From: JBDRLV01 sp043812755
GTDB taxonomy: Bacteria; Patescibacteriota; Patescibacteriia; UBA9934; GWF2-40-263
NCBI GenBank assembly: GCA_043812755.1
Contig: JBDRLV010000007.1
Span: 1 to 37,383 of the forward strand
Direction of reading: 5' to 3'
DNA: 37,383 nucleotides
Shown here piece after piece: positions 29,314 through 37,357 of the stretch. The position numbers and the translations under genes are program-made. How positions within the stretch are numbered: position 1 is the first letter of the stretch; each line of letters begins with the position of its first letter. The notes beneath the pieces were generated by a model that was not told where the DNA came from, searched no databases, and was given only the letters and a program-made list of their open reading frames with translations.

Positions 29314-31938
29314 ATGGCGAAAACCCGTACAATAGAAAGTGAAAATAAAACAAATATGGCAAAACAACTATCTTGGCACCACATTCCCTTTGAAAAAGTT
29401 CTTGAAGAACTCAATACGCAAAAGCAGGGATTAACATACAGCGAAGTTGGTATTCGAAGAAAAAAGTTTGGGAAAAACGAATTACCGCAAGATCCACCTG
29501 CAAGAGCAGTAATGGTTTTTTTGCGTCAATTTTCAAGCCCTCTTATTATTATTTTAATTATAGCAGCACTTGTAAGTGTAGCGCTTCAGGAATGGGTTGA
29601 TGCTGGAGTTATTGCTGCAGCAATACTTGTAAATACGATCATTGGTTTTGTGCAGGAGTATAAAGCCACGCGCGCGCTTGAACATTTAAAAAACTTAGTT
29701 CAACCCCATACACTTGTCACTCGCCAAGGCAGAAGAGAAAAGATTTCTGCATCTGATATTGTGCCTGGGGATATTATTATTTTAGAAGCAGGGGACAGAA
29801 TAACAGCAGATGTACGATTGATTGAGGCGCATGAATTGAACATTAATGAAGCATCGTTGACAGGAGAATCGTTTCCTGTGAATAAGACGACGACATCTGT
29901 GAGTGACGCAACAGCGCTTGCAGAGCGTATCTCTATGGCTTATGCAGGTACAACTGTTGCTTCAGGGCGTGGGTTGGGTGTGGTGGTTGCAATAGGAATT
30001 AATACAGAACTTGGGCAGATCGCGCAACTTGTCAGTTCGACTGAGCAGGTAGAAACTCCTTTGCAAGCACAGCTGAGAAAGTTCGCGCGATTTTTGGCTG
30101 TACTTATTGTTGGGCTTGTTGTGGCTGTGTTTGGTATTGGTATTATATTGGGTCATGAATGGGTTGAAATGTTTTTGACTTCTGTTGCGCTTGCTGTTGC
30201 AGCAATCCCTGAGGGGCTAATTGTGGCAATTACAATTATCCTTGCTATTGGTATGCAAAGAACACTCAAGCGTCATTCACTTGTGCGGCGCTTAGTGGCT
30301 GCTGAAACGCTTGGGAGCGTGTCTGTGATTTGTACAGATAAAACAGGGACTCTCACTGAAGGGCAAATGAAAGTAGTGGATGTTATTCCATATAATAGCG
30401 ATAGTAAGGATCGCATGATCGAGCTTTCAATGGTATGCAATGATGCTTCTGTGAGTGAATCAGAGGTTTATGGAACTCCAACAGAGCGTGCGCTAATGGA
30501 AGCAGGATTACATCTTGGTATTCATTATTCTGATTTGCAAAAGAAATTTGAACGTTTTGCAGAGATTCCTTTTAGCTCTGACACAAAATACATGGTTACA
30601 TGCAATAGGTGGGATAAAGGCGGATTTGCGCTTATTATGAAAGGAGCACCAGAGCGTGTTTTGCCTTTTTGTAAAGGTGTTGATGGTAAGACATTGGAAA
30701 AGCAAATAGAGGATTTAACAAACAAAGGCCTGCGTTTGATTGCACTTGCATACAAAAAAATATCAACAGAAAAAGAAAAAATTTCAAGTAAAGATTTATT
30801 AGGTTTTGAATTTATTGGATTGATTGGCATTCAGGATCCATTGCGTCCGCGCGTTAGAAACCAAATTCTCATGGCAAGAAAAGCAGGAGTTCGCACAATC
30901 ATGATTACAGGTGATCATCCTAATACTGCTGCTGCGATTGGAAGAGAAGCAGGGGTTGTGACAAAACATGGGATGATTGCAACAGGCGAGGATTTGGATA
31001 AATGGAGTGATGACGAGTTAGAAAAACAAATCAAAAAAGTTGAAGTGTTTGCGCGCGTTGAACCAAGGCACAAAATTCGTATTGTACAAGCGCTTCAAAA
31101 ACACGGCCAAGTTGTTGCAATGACAGGAGATGGTGTGAACGATGCACCTGCTTTGAAGGCATCAGACATAGGCATTGCTGTTGGATCAGGAACTGATGTG
31201 GCAAAGGAGGCGGCTGACATGGTGATACTTGATGATAATTTTAGTACCATCACATCAGCTATTGAGCAGGGAAGAATAATCTTTGATAATATCAGGAAGA
31301 CAACTGTATATTTACTTGCAAGCAGTTTTACTGAGATAGTTTTAATTACGGGTTCGTTGTTGTTTGGCATCCCATTGATTTTGTTGCCTGCGCAGATTCT
31401 CTGGATCAATTTAGTTGCTGATAGCTTTCCAAGTATTGGTCTTGCATTTGAAAAAGGCGAGCCAGATGTAATGGATATGCAACCAAGACCAAAAAATGAG
31501 TCAGTTATTAACAAAGAAATGTTTAAGATTATTTTTATTATTGGTTTGGCAACAGATGTTATTCTTCTGTTGTTTTTTGTATGGTTCTTTAACTTTAGTG
31601 GGAATGAAGCACTCACACGTACACTTGCATTTGCGGCAGTTGGAATAGGTTCTCTTGTCTATGTTTTTGCCGTTAAGAGTTTCCGCAGAAATATATTTTG
31701 TACCAATCCATTTTCAAATAAATTATTGCTAGTTGGATTAGCGTTTGGTTTTGCTCTTATGGCGGTTGCTCTGTTTGTTCCTTTTTTCAAAAATATATTT
31801 GAACTTATTGATTTACAATTTATTCATTGGGTTATGGTGATTGGGTTGGCATTTGTTAAATTGGTGGCTATAGAAGTTGGTAAAGTTTGGTTAATGAAGG
31901 CTCGTTGTACAAAGAGTGCTGTTTTATACAATACTTGA
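29314..31938 (+). CDS. P-type (type II) cation-transporting ATPase
   Basis: An 874-residue P-type ATPase of the Ca2+/Na+/H+-like type II group. Actuator-domain SLTGES (near 183), phosphorylation site DKTGTLTEGQ (Asp near 342), AIPEGL membrane motif (near 297) which in Ca2+ pumps supplies ion ligands, and the hinge MTGDGVNDAPALKASD (near 603) are all intact, with ten predicted membrane helices. The transported ion cannot be set with certainty; calcium is the best guess. Start at 29314 or 29356; a TATACA ends three bases before the first ATG, while the second gives the more family-like beginning (MAKQLSWHHIPFEKVL). AT-rich codons. Confidence 0.93.
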   Translation: MAKTRTIESENKTNMAKQLSWHHIPFEKVLEELNTQKQGLTYSEVGIRRKKFGKNELPQDPPARAVMVFLRQFSSPLIIILIIAALVSVALQEWVDAGVIAAAILVNTIIGFVQEYKATRALEHLKNLVQPHTLVTRQGRREKISASDIVPGDIIILEAGDRITADVRLIEAHELNINEASLTGESFPVNKTTTSVSDATALAERISMAYAGTTVASGRGLGVVVAIGINTELGQIAQLVSSTEQVETPLQAQLRKFARFLAVLIVGLVVAVFGIGIILGHEWVEMFLTSVALAVAAIPEGLIVAITIILAIGMQRTLKRHSLVRRLVAAETLGSVSVICTDKTGTLTEGQMKVVDVIPYNSDSKDRMIELSMVCNDASVSESEVYGTPTERALMEAGLHLGIHYSDLQKKFERFAEIPFSSDTKYMVTCNRWDKGGFALIMKGAPERVLPFCKGVDGKTLEKQIEDLTNKGLRLIALAYKKISTEKEKISSKDLLGFEFIGLIGIQDPLRPRVRNQILMARKAGVRTIMITGDHPNTAAAIGREAGVVTKHGMIATGEDLDKWSDDELEKQIKKVEVFARVEPRHKIRIVQALQKHGQVVAMTGDGVNDAPALKASDIGIAVGSGTDVAKEAADMVILDDNFSTITSAIEQGRIIFDNIRKTTVYLLASSFTEIVLITGSLLFGIPLILLPAQILWINLVADSFPSIGLAFEKGEPDVMDMQPRPKNESVINKEMFKIIFIIGLATDVILLLFFVWFFNFSGNEALTRTLAFAAVGIGSLVYVFAVKSFRRNIFCTNPFSNKLLLVGLAFGFALMAVALFVPFFKNIFELIDLQFIHWVMVIGLAFVKLVAIEVGKVWLMKARCTKSAVLYNT

Positions 31939-31970
31939 AAAAAGTCTTAAATAGGTTAAGATGGGTGCAT

Positions 31971-32114
31971 ATGACAAAAGGAATATTTACACGAAGTGTG
32001 GCAAAGCATATTCGTATACAAAAAGGCGTAATTCGTCGCCATACGCAAGATAAGGAGGAACAGAAGCGTTTAATAAGAGAGTTATTAAATAAATTCACTA
32101 AATCAAAAACATGA
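31971..32114 (+). CDS. Small basic protein
   Basis: A 47-residue, Arg/Lys-rich protein (start MTKGIFTRSVAKHIR, then KGVIRRHTQDKEEQK). A longer frame starts inside the ATPase gene at 31887 but the ATG at 31971 is preferred. The stop TGA overlaps the ATG of the translin-like gene (ATGA), a common sign of a coupled pair. Small proteins of this style are common in Patescibacteria; function unknown. Confidence 0.6.
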   Translation: MTKGIFTRSVAKHIRIQKGVIRRHTQDKEEQKRLIRELLNKFTKSKT

Positions 32115-32683
32115 AAAAGCCAGCTTTTTTCTCAAAATTAGAAAAAGAGTTTAAATCATCAAAATCTTTTCGTGGAGAAATTATCGGAAGATCAAATACG
32201 GCGCTAAGTTTTTCAAAGCGTGCTATTTTTGCTTTGCATCGAAATGACCTTACTGGTGCAAAGAAAATGCTTGATGAAGCAAAGGTTTTGTTTGGCAAGT
32301 GCGAAAAGCATTTTGTACGACACCCAGAGTTAGGATATGAAGGTGCATACAAAGCAGCGCTTGAAGAATATGCAGAGGCTCAGATTTTTGAAGGGTTTTT
32401 AAAAACAGGGAAGTTCGGGTTGATAGATAAAGCAGCTATGAAGGGTGATATTTATATAGGTGGACTTTCTGATGCAACAGGCGAGGTTGTGCGGTACGCT
32501 GTGAGGCGTGCAACAGAAAGAGATGAGGACAGTGTTAAAAAAGCTCATGAAGCAGTTGAAATCGCTGTTGAGGTAATGCTTAATTTAGATCTCACAGGTT
32601 ATCTGCGCCAAAAGTTTGATCAAGCAAAAAAGAATTTGCGGGCGCTTGAGCAAATGCTTTATGATTTGAGTTTGCGAAAATAA
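32111..32683 (+). CDS. Translin-family protein
   Basis: A 190-residue all-helical protein. RSNTALSFSKRAIFALHRND near the start, EYAEAQIFEGFL in the middle and YIGGLSDATGEVVRYAVRRA followed by YLRQKFDQAKKNLRALEQMLYDL match the pattern of translin proteins (RAIHRGE, EYvEA, YLxGLxDxxGELRR, LRRKxDxxR in the family as recalled). Translins form octameric shells that bind RNA and single-stranded DNA; bacterial members are sparse and little studied. The Glu residues that make the partner TRAX a nuclease were not located. Its ATG overlaps the stop of the small basic protein. Confidence 0.8.
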   Translation: MKKPAFFSKLEKEFKSSKSFRGEIIGRSNTALSFSKRAIFALHRNDLTGAKKMLDEAKVLFGKCEKHFVRHPELGYEGAYKAALEEYAEAQIFEGFLKTGKFGLIDKAAMKGDIYIGGLSDATGEVVRYAVRRATERDEDSVKKAHEAVEIAVEVMLNLDLTGYLRQKFDQAKKNLRALEQMLYDLSLRK

Positions 32684-32688
32684 CAGAT

Positions 32689-32750
32689 GGGGTCAGGTCT
32701 TGCTAATGACTTTTTGTAAGCTTAAAAAGTCATTAGCAAGACCTGACCCC
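32689..32750. repeat. Perfect 27-bp inverted repeat, GGGGTCAGGTCTTGC type
   Basis: GGGGTCAGGTCTTGCTAATG and seven more bases (32689-32715) pair fully with 32724-32750. The GGGGTCAGGTCTTGC word is known from ends of palindromes linked to REP-associated tyrosine transposases (RAYT), as recalled. It lies six bases after the translin-like stop and before the glycosyltransferase gene; no transposase is present. Confidence 0.85.
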
Positions 32751-32765
32751 AAATACCCCAAATAT

Positions 32766-33428
32766 ATGTCAAAGGCGATTGTTGATGCAGTGATACCTGC
32801 TTATAACGAAGAAAAAACCATAGCGCAAGTTGTGCGCGTTTTAAAATCCTCGCCTTATATAAGAGATGTAATTGTCGTTTCTGATGGATCAGTAGATAAT
32901 ACAAGTGTTATTGCTCAGAGTGAGGGTGCTCGCACTTTGCAACTTCCAAAAAAAGGTGGCAAAGGTGAGGCGATGATGCATGGGGTTGCACATACTGATG
33001 CACCAATACTTGCGTTTTTTGATGCTGACCTCTTGGGTTTTACGCCAGACCATATTGAAAGATTGGTGCTCCCTGTTTTAAACGGAGCAAAATCAATGAA
33101 TGTTGGAATTCGTGATAGGGGAAAATTCTGGAGTTCATTAAGTTCTCATATGCCATTGATAGGCGGGGAGCGCGTGATGGCGAGAAGTGTGTTTGAAAAT
33201 GTATCGCCAGAATTTTTAAAAGGGTTTATGGTTGAAAGCGCTTTGAATTATTACTGTAGATCAAACAAGCTCTCTTATGGATCGGTTTTTCTGCCAGGGC
33301 TTTCTATAAGGAGAAAATACGATAAAGTGAAACTTTCAAAAGCAATTGTTCAATATATTAAGATGTCAGCGCAAGTTGCAAAAGCAATTGCAATTGTAAG
33401 AATTGCAAAATTATTTGGAGGATTTTAG
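32766..33428 (+). CDS. Family 2 glycosyltransferase
   Basis: A 220-residue GT-A fold enzyme. VIPAYNEEKTIAQVV starts the nucleotide-sugar domain, VVSDGSVDNT and AFFDADL carry the metal-binding DxD-type acidic residues. It resembles dolichyl-phosphate or glucosyl transferases that build undecaprenyl-linked sugars, but has no C-terminal membrane helices. The start at 32766 (MSKAIVDAVIP) is chosen because the upstream in-frame codons derive from the inverted repeat. It is followed by murD and may share its transcript. Confidence 0.9.
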   Translation: MSKAIVDAVIPAYNEEKTIAQVVRVLKSSPYIRDVIVVSDGSVDNTSVIAQSEGARTLQLPKKGGKGEAMMHGVAHTDAPILAFFDADLLGFTPDHIERLVLPVLNGAKSMNVGIRDRGKFWSSLSSHMPLIGGERVMARSVFENVSPEFLKGFMVESALNYYCRSNKLSYGSVFLPGLSIRRKYDKVKLSKAIVQYIKMSAQVAKAIAIVRIAKLFGGF

Positions 33429-33452
33429 AATCTCTACAAAAGTTTATATACT

Positions 33453-34886
33453 ATGAATTTTCATATCACAAAACCAGACGATGTTCAAGACAAGAATATT
33501 TTAATCCTTGGGCTTGGTTTATACCAAAAAGGCAGTGGCATTTCTGCTACCAAGTGGTTTATGCGTCATGGCGCGAAAGTTACAATAACTGATTTAAAAT
33601 CTGAAGTAGAATTAAAAACTTCTGTTAATGAAGTACTTGCACACTTTGATAAGTATAGTCAGGAAATAACTGATAGAACAATTCATAAGCCTATTTATAT
33701 TTTGGGAGAACATAGACAGGTTGATGTTGAGAGTGCTGATATGATTATTCGCAACCCTGGAGTTCCCAAAGAATCAGAGTTTTTACAATACGCACACAAA
33801 AAAGGCATAGCTGTAGAAAGTGATGTATCTTTGTTTTTCCATTTTTGTCCGTTTCCGATTTATGCAGTTACTGGTACTCGTGGGAAATCAACAACAACAG
33901 CTTTAATCGGGGAGATGCTTAAAAAAATAAATTCAAGAACAGTGATAGCAGGAAATATTCAGCACTCACCACTTGAGGACTTGGATTGGTTAATGCTTGA
34001 AAGTGCTCCTGTGCCAATTGTTCTGGAGCTGTCGTCCTGGCTTATTGAAACACTTGAGCATGTTGGTAAGGCTCCACAAATTGCTGTAATGACAAACTTA
34101 TATGAAGATCATTTGAACCGATATGCATCTTTTGATGATTATGCTGATGCAAAAAAATCAATTTTTACAAAGCAATCACCAGAGCAGTTTGCTGTGTTGA
34201 ATGCGAATCAGGAGCGTGTTCGTATGATTGCTTCCCAAATTCGATCAAAGCCACTTTTTGTCCAAACAAATTCAGAAATGCAAATGATTGAATTTGAAAC
34301 AATACAAGGAGAAAAGATTCAGATTTGTTCTATTGCTGAAATGGCAATGAAAGGAGCGCACAATGTTGAAAATGCTATTGCTGCATCAATTGTAGGATAT
34401 TTGGCAGGAGTGCCTGTTGGAGCAATTGCAAGCGTTCTGAAAACTTTCAAAGGGCTTGAGAATAGACAGGAGATTGTTGGAGAGTCAAATGGGATTACAT
34501 TTGTAAATGATACAACAGCTACTTCGCCAGATGGTGCAATTGCAGCATTAAATAGATTTGCAAATGGGAAAAATATTGTGTTAATTTGTGGAGGAGCTTC
34601 AAAAGGTTTATCACATAATGAAATGGGAGCAAAGATCCGTGATGTGTGTAAGGCAGTTGTGTATCTTCAAGGAAACGCAACAGATCAGCTTATGACAGTT
34701 GTAGGAAGTAGTGTGAAAAGCGAGCAAGTGGGATTAATGCAAGACGCAGTGAGTGCTGCGCTTGATTTTGCAAGCGCAGGGGATGTAGTTTTGCTTTCAC
34801 CGGGGGCTGCGAGTTTTGGGATGTTTATTAATGAGTTTGATCGCGGAGCTCAATTTAAAAAAGAAGTTAAGAAAAGGATTGGTTGA
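33453..34886 (+). CDS. murD: UDP-N-acetylmuramoyl-L-alanine--D-glutamate ligase
   Basis: A 477-residue Mur ligase that adds D-Glu in cytoplasmic peptidoglycan precursor synthesis. N-terminal Rossmann part (ILILGLGLYQKGSGISA), the ATP loop TGTRGKSTTTALIGEML (consensus GTxGKT/S), NLYEDHLNRY with the conserved DHL, and VNDTTATSPDGAIAAL, the usual ND(S/T)xATN region. The order fits MurD rather than MurC/E/F, although MurD and MurC are related. It lies about 10 kb from mraY-ftsW-murG on the same strand. No Shine-Dalgarno. Confidence 0.9.
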   Translation: MNFHITKPDDVQDKNILILGLGLYQKGSGISATKWFMRHGAKVTITDLKSEVELKTSVNEVLAHFDKYSQEITDRTIHKPIYILGEHRQVDVESADMIIRNPGVPKESEFLQYAHKKGIAVESDVSLFFHFCPFPIYAVTGTRGKSTTTALIGEMLKKINSRTVIAGNIQHSPLEDLDWLMLESAPVPIVLELSSWLIETLEHVGKAPQIAVMTNLYEDHLNRYASFDDYADAKKSIFTKQSPEQFAVLNANQERVRMIASQIRSKPLFVQTNSEMQMIEFETIQGEKIQICSIAEMAMKGAHNVENAIAASIVGYLAGVPVGAIASVLKTFKGLENRQEIVGESNGITFVNDTTATSPDGAIAALNRFANGKNIVLICGGASKGLSHNEMGAKIRDVCKAVVYLQGNATDQLMTVVGSSVKSEQVGLMQDAVSAALDFASAGDVVLLSPGAASFGMFINEFDRGAQFKKEVKKRIG

Positions 34887-34942
34887 AAAACAGAGAAATA
34901 AAGAGATAGGGAAACCAAATCATTTTGAATTACAACAAACAT

Positions 34943-34971
34943 TTGACATAAAATCGCTGACATTATAGTAT
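34943..34971 (+). promoter_or_regulatory. Promoter of the 35017 gene
   Basis: TTGACA, 17-base spacer, TAGTAT; about 40 bases of leader to the ATG. Confidence 0.7.
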
Positions 34972-35016
34972 GTTTGCGGTTCTTTGTTTTTAACAGCTCG
35001 GAAAGGGGTATGTATA

Positions 35017-35706
35017 ATGCTTGTTTTTCAGCCGATCAAGGATCCTGTCTTTGCACTTGCCGGCCTTGTGCGAGGTTACATCGTCGATGATGATGGGCGG
35101 CGCTATGAGGTCTGGACAGCCGAGGATGTGCCTGAGGTTCTCAAGAGCGCAGTGAAAGCTGGTGCAGAGCCTGGGGATTCGCAGACGCTTCAAGAGGAGG
35201 TTGTGGCACGCAAGGACTTTGCTGCTAGTTTCTCTGACTTGGTAGCTGCAATCCGCGACGTTCGCTTCGACAACGATGTGAACATGGCCGGATTCGAGTT
35301 CAAGATTTGCACAGAATGCGAACATACTCTCGTTCAGCATGGCGGTATCTGTTATGGTGAGCACAGGGATGGCGTCAACGCGAGTGTTCACAGTGTCTTT
35401 GGTACTGTGATTCATGGTGTGGAGCGCAAGTATATCACTGCTGAGCAGGGTGTTCGGCTGGTGCAACAGGCAATCGGCTTTGACCTTGCTCTGACAAATG
35501 AGCTGGCCATGGAGCGCTATGAGGCACTTCCTGCTGAAGATCGTCTGAAGCATGAGCGAAGGACGCGCGATGTAATGGCTTCAGTTGTTCCAATGATCGG
35601 TCTTGCACTGGCGAGTTCTCTGAGAGACTTTCTCGCAAGAGACGACGATCCAGACAGTGACGATCTCGACGACGATCCTGATGACGAAGAGTCTGATCCT
35701 CAGTAG
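35017..35706 (+). CDS. Unknown protein with Asp-rich tail
   Basis: A 229-residue protein not recognised. It begins MLVFQPIKDPVFALAG, contains CTECEHTLVQHGGICYGEH (two Cys in CxxC spacing plus His and Cys, possibly a metal site), a helical region, and ends in an almost purely acidic tail (DDDPDSDDLDDDPDDEESD). GAAAGGGG lies seven bases before the ATG. Monocistronic, between its own promoter and terminator, with G/C-rich third positions: one of the accessory-type genes. A similar tail ends the protein at 18288. Confidence 0.75.
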   Translation: MLVFQPIKDPVFALAGLVRGYIVDDDGRRYEVWTAEDVPEVLKSAVKAGAEPGDSQTLQEEVVARKDFAASFSDLVAAIRDVRFDNDVNMAGFEFKICTECEHTLVQHGGICYGEHRDGVNASVHSVFGTVIHGVERKYITAEQGVRLVQQAIGFDLALTNELAMERYEALPAEDRLKHERRTRDVMASVVPMIGLALASSLRDFLARDDDPDSDDLDDDPDDEESDPQ

Positions 35707-35748
35707 TCAAGTTCATTCTTACTTGGATAAACCAAAGCGTGTTTATCT

Positions 35749-35774
35749 GTCGACTTGAAAGAGTCGGCTTTTTT
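35749..35774 (+). terminator. Terminator of the 35017 gene
   Basis: GTCGACT pairs with AGTCGGC (one G-U), followed by TTTTTT. A GGACGCCAT/ATGGCGTCC palindrome lies just beyond, at 35789-35809. Confidence 0.8.
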
Positions 35775-35854
35775 GTTTTCCACAATACTGGACGCCATAA
35801 ATGGCGTCCCTACACAACCTTGACAAACTCAAAAATCCATGATACAACTCAACC

Positions 35855-36088
35855 AATGTCTGCAGTTGATATGCGGGTAGCCAATCCCAATAATCACTGC
35901 GAGGCAGCTGGTTCTTACTAATCCCAGCCATGGGTGCAGTAAAACTGGGCTGTTATAGCGCCGAAGAGGTTACAGGGGTTTACAGGCACCTTTGATAGCA
36001 CGACGCTATAATTAGTTGCAAAGCCTTTCTATCTTTTCTCAAACACATGTTTAAGTGATCAACTACGCTTATGTTATGTGTTTTTTTG
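35855..36088 (+). ncRNA. Candidate structured RNA, about 230 nt
   Basis: TTGACA (35820-35825), 17-base spacer and TACAAC (weak -10) predict a start near 35855. GCTGG/CCAGC, CCCAG/CTGGG and TTATAGCG/CGCTATAA (35953-35960, 36004-36011) form stems. The 3' end is AAACACAT/ATGTGTTT (36041-36083) followed by TTTTG. No supported gene lies here. The family was not recognised. Confidence 0.45.
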
Positions 36089-36213
36089 TTGAAACATTTA
36101 AAATGAGCGATCTATCGGCTCGCAACTTCGTTCCTCGCTCAACGTACGTCTGTGTACGTTTCGCTTCGGTACTTGTTGCTCACCAATATCTCATCTCATT
36201 TTAAATGTTTCAA
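36089..36213. mobile_element. MITE-like element with 19-bp inverted ends
   Basis: TTGAAACATTTAAAATGAG at the left is the exact inverse of the right end. Inside are imperfect inverted arms with GCTCGCAAC and GTTGCTCAC words, and a GTACGT core. It has no coding capacity. Confidence 0.7.
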
Positions 36214-36269
36214 AGTCAGTGGAATTGGCAATCTGTTGGCTTAAAACTACTCACACTTTGCTCAGTCAA

Positions 36270-36315
36270 TGGGCTCCCGGTCTTGTCTGAAAGTTCAAAA
36301 AGACCGGGAGCCAAT
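36270..36315. repeat. GACCGGGAGCC palindrome
   Basis: GGCTCCCGGTCTT and AAGACCGGGAGCC are inverted; nearly identical to 5197-5239. Confidence 0.8.
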
Positions 36316-36338
36316 TACGCGGAAAGCCTTAGCAGTTG

Positions 36339-36367
36339 TTGACGATTTTAACAATGCACCATAAAAT
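36339..36367 (+). promoter_or_regulatory. Promoter of the 36397-37193 unit
   Basis: TTGACG, 17-base spacer, TAAAAT. Confidence 0.6.
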
Positions 36368-36396
36368 GCAATAGCGTACTTTAAAAGGAGGTGGCC

Positions 36397-36477
36397 ATGC
36401 GATGGACAAGAGGACTTGTGGCAGTTTTGGGCCTGGTTCTTACCGGCCTTATAATGTTTTTTGCAGCAATGTGTTAG
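36397..36477 (+). CDS. 26-residue duplicate of the signal anchor of the next gene
   Basis: This frame has its own AAAGGAGG and encodes exactly the first 26 residues of the downstream protein (MRWTRGLVAVLGLVLT to FFAAMC), then stops at TAG where the full gene has CAG. It comes from a tandem duplication with a 98-base period (36397 and 36495). It is a translatable membrane microprotein or a recent duplication remnant. Confidence 0.6.
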   Translation: MRWTRGLVAVLGLVLTGLIMFFAAMC

Positions 36478-36494
36478 GCTAAAAGGAGGCAGTC

Positions 36495-37193
36495 ATGCGA
36501 TGGACAAGAGGACTTGTGGCAGTTTTGGGCCTGGTTCTTACCGGCCTTATAATGTTTTTTGCAGCAATGTGTCAGACTGTTCAGCCAAAAGTGCAGGAAG
36601 CAGAGCCTGTGCCTGTTGGATCGCTTGAGGATTTGCGTGCGCTTGATTCATCCAATGGGTGCTATTCTGTGCTTGAGGTTCAGCATTCTGGATACACAAG
36701 CCTGGATACTCCCGAGGAGCAGATTGATAGAATCAATCTGTGCCATCCGTTTGTCACTCGGTTTTGGACTGAGCTTGTAACAGGATACGAGCTTGAGCAC
36801 GGTACATTCTGGAACAAGCACCAAACGCAGTTCGGAGATACAGTTGGAAACAAGGCTACCTTTACAGTTTCTATTGGTGACAGAAGGATCGGTTTTGATT
36901 CAACTGTCAGCCAACTGGAAGACTACATCCAAGACCATGAGCAAGAAGTGTTTGCTCACCTTGCTGGCAAGCCTCACGTGGTGATTCAGGAAGCTCAAAA
37001 CGACCCTGATCAAGATCAGTACCACGATTTAGGTTCTGTAACATCGCATGCATACATATATTTTGATGCAGTGCCAGTGGTTGTTGCTGAGAAAGTGAAC
37101 CGTTCTTTTGCAAATGACTTCCATGACCTGGCTTATCCCTTCATGGAGATAGGACCAGATACGCATCCATTCTCATATCTCGATATTCCGTAG
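36495..37193 (+). CDS. Unknown membrane-anchored or exported protein
   Basis: A 232-residue protein with an N-terminal hydrophobic segment (about 7-25) ending AAMC; this is close to a lipobox but lacks the usual Leu at -3, so both an uncleaved anchor and a lipoprotein are possible. The outer part is acidic and His/Gln-rich, with no recognised domain. AAAGGAGG precedes the ATG. It belongs to the accessory-type genes with a strong ribosome site. The stop codon lies inside the terminator hairpin. Confidence 0.75.
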   Translation: MRWTRGLVAVLGLVLTGLIMFFAAMCQTVQPKVQEAEPVPVGSLEDLRALDSSNGCYSVLEVQHSGYTSLDTPEEQIDRINLCHPFVTRFWTELVTGYELEHGTFWNKHQTQFGDTVGNKATFTVSIGDRRIGFDSTVSQLEDYIQDHEQEVFAHLAGKPHVVIQEAQNDPDQDQYHDLGSVTSHAYIYFDAVPVVVAEKVNRSFANDFHDLAYPFMEIGPDTHPFSYLDIP

Positions 37194-37218
37194 GTACTCA
37201 TCCTGCGGTTTTTTATTT
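37189..37218 (+). terminator. Terminator overlapping the last codons
   Basis: CCGTAGG, which contains the TAG stop, pairs with CCTGCGG (one G-U), followed by TTTTTT. A 16-base direct repeat (ACTGATTGCGCGGATC) follows at 37221-37236 and 37242-37257. Confidence 0.75.
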
Positions 37219-37257
37219 GAACTGATTGCGCGGATCAAAACACTGATTGCGCGGATC

Positions 37258-37357
37258 TGTCATTGCGAGGAATCCCACCGAAGGTGGAATGCCGAAGCAA
37301 TCTTCTAGATCAAGAAGATTGCTTCGGCCTTCGATTACATAGGCCTCGCAATGACAG
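37258..37357. repeat. TGTCATTGCGAGG palindromic repeat
   Basis: Ends TGTCATTGCGAGG and CCTCGCAATGACA are perfect inverse copies; the centre pairs GAAGCAATCTTCT with AGAAGATTGCTTC. Confidence 0.85.
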
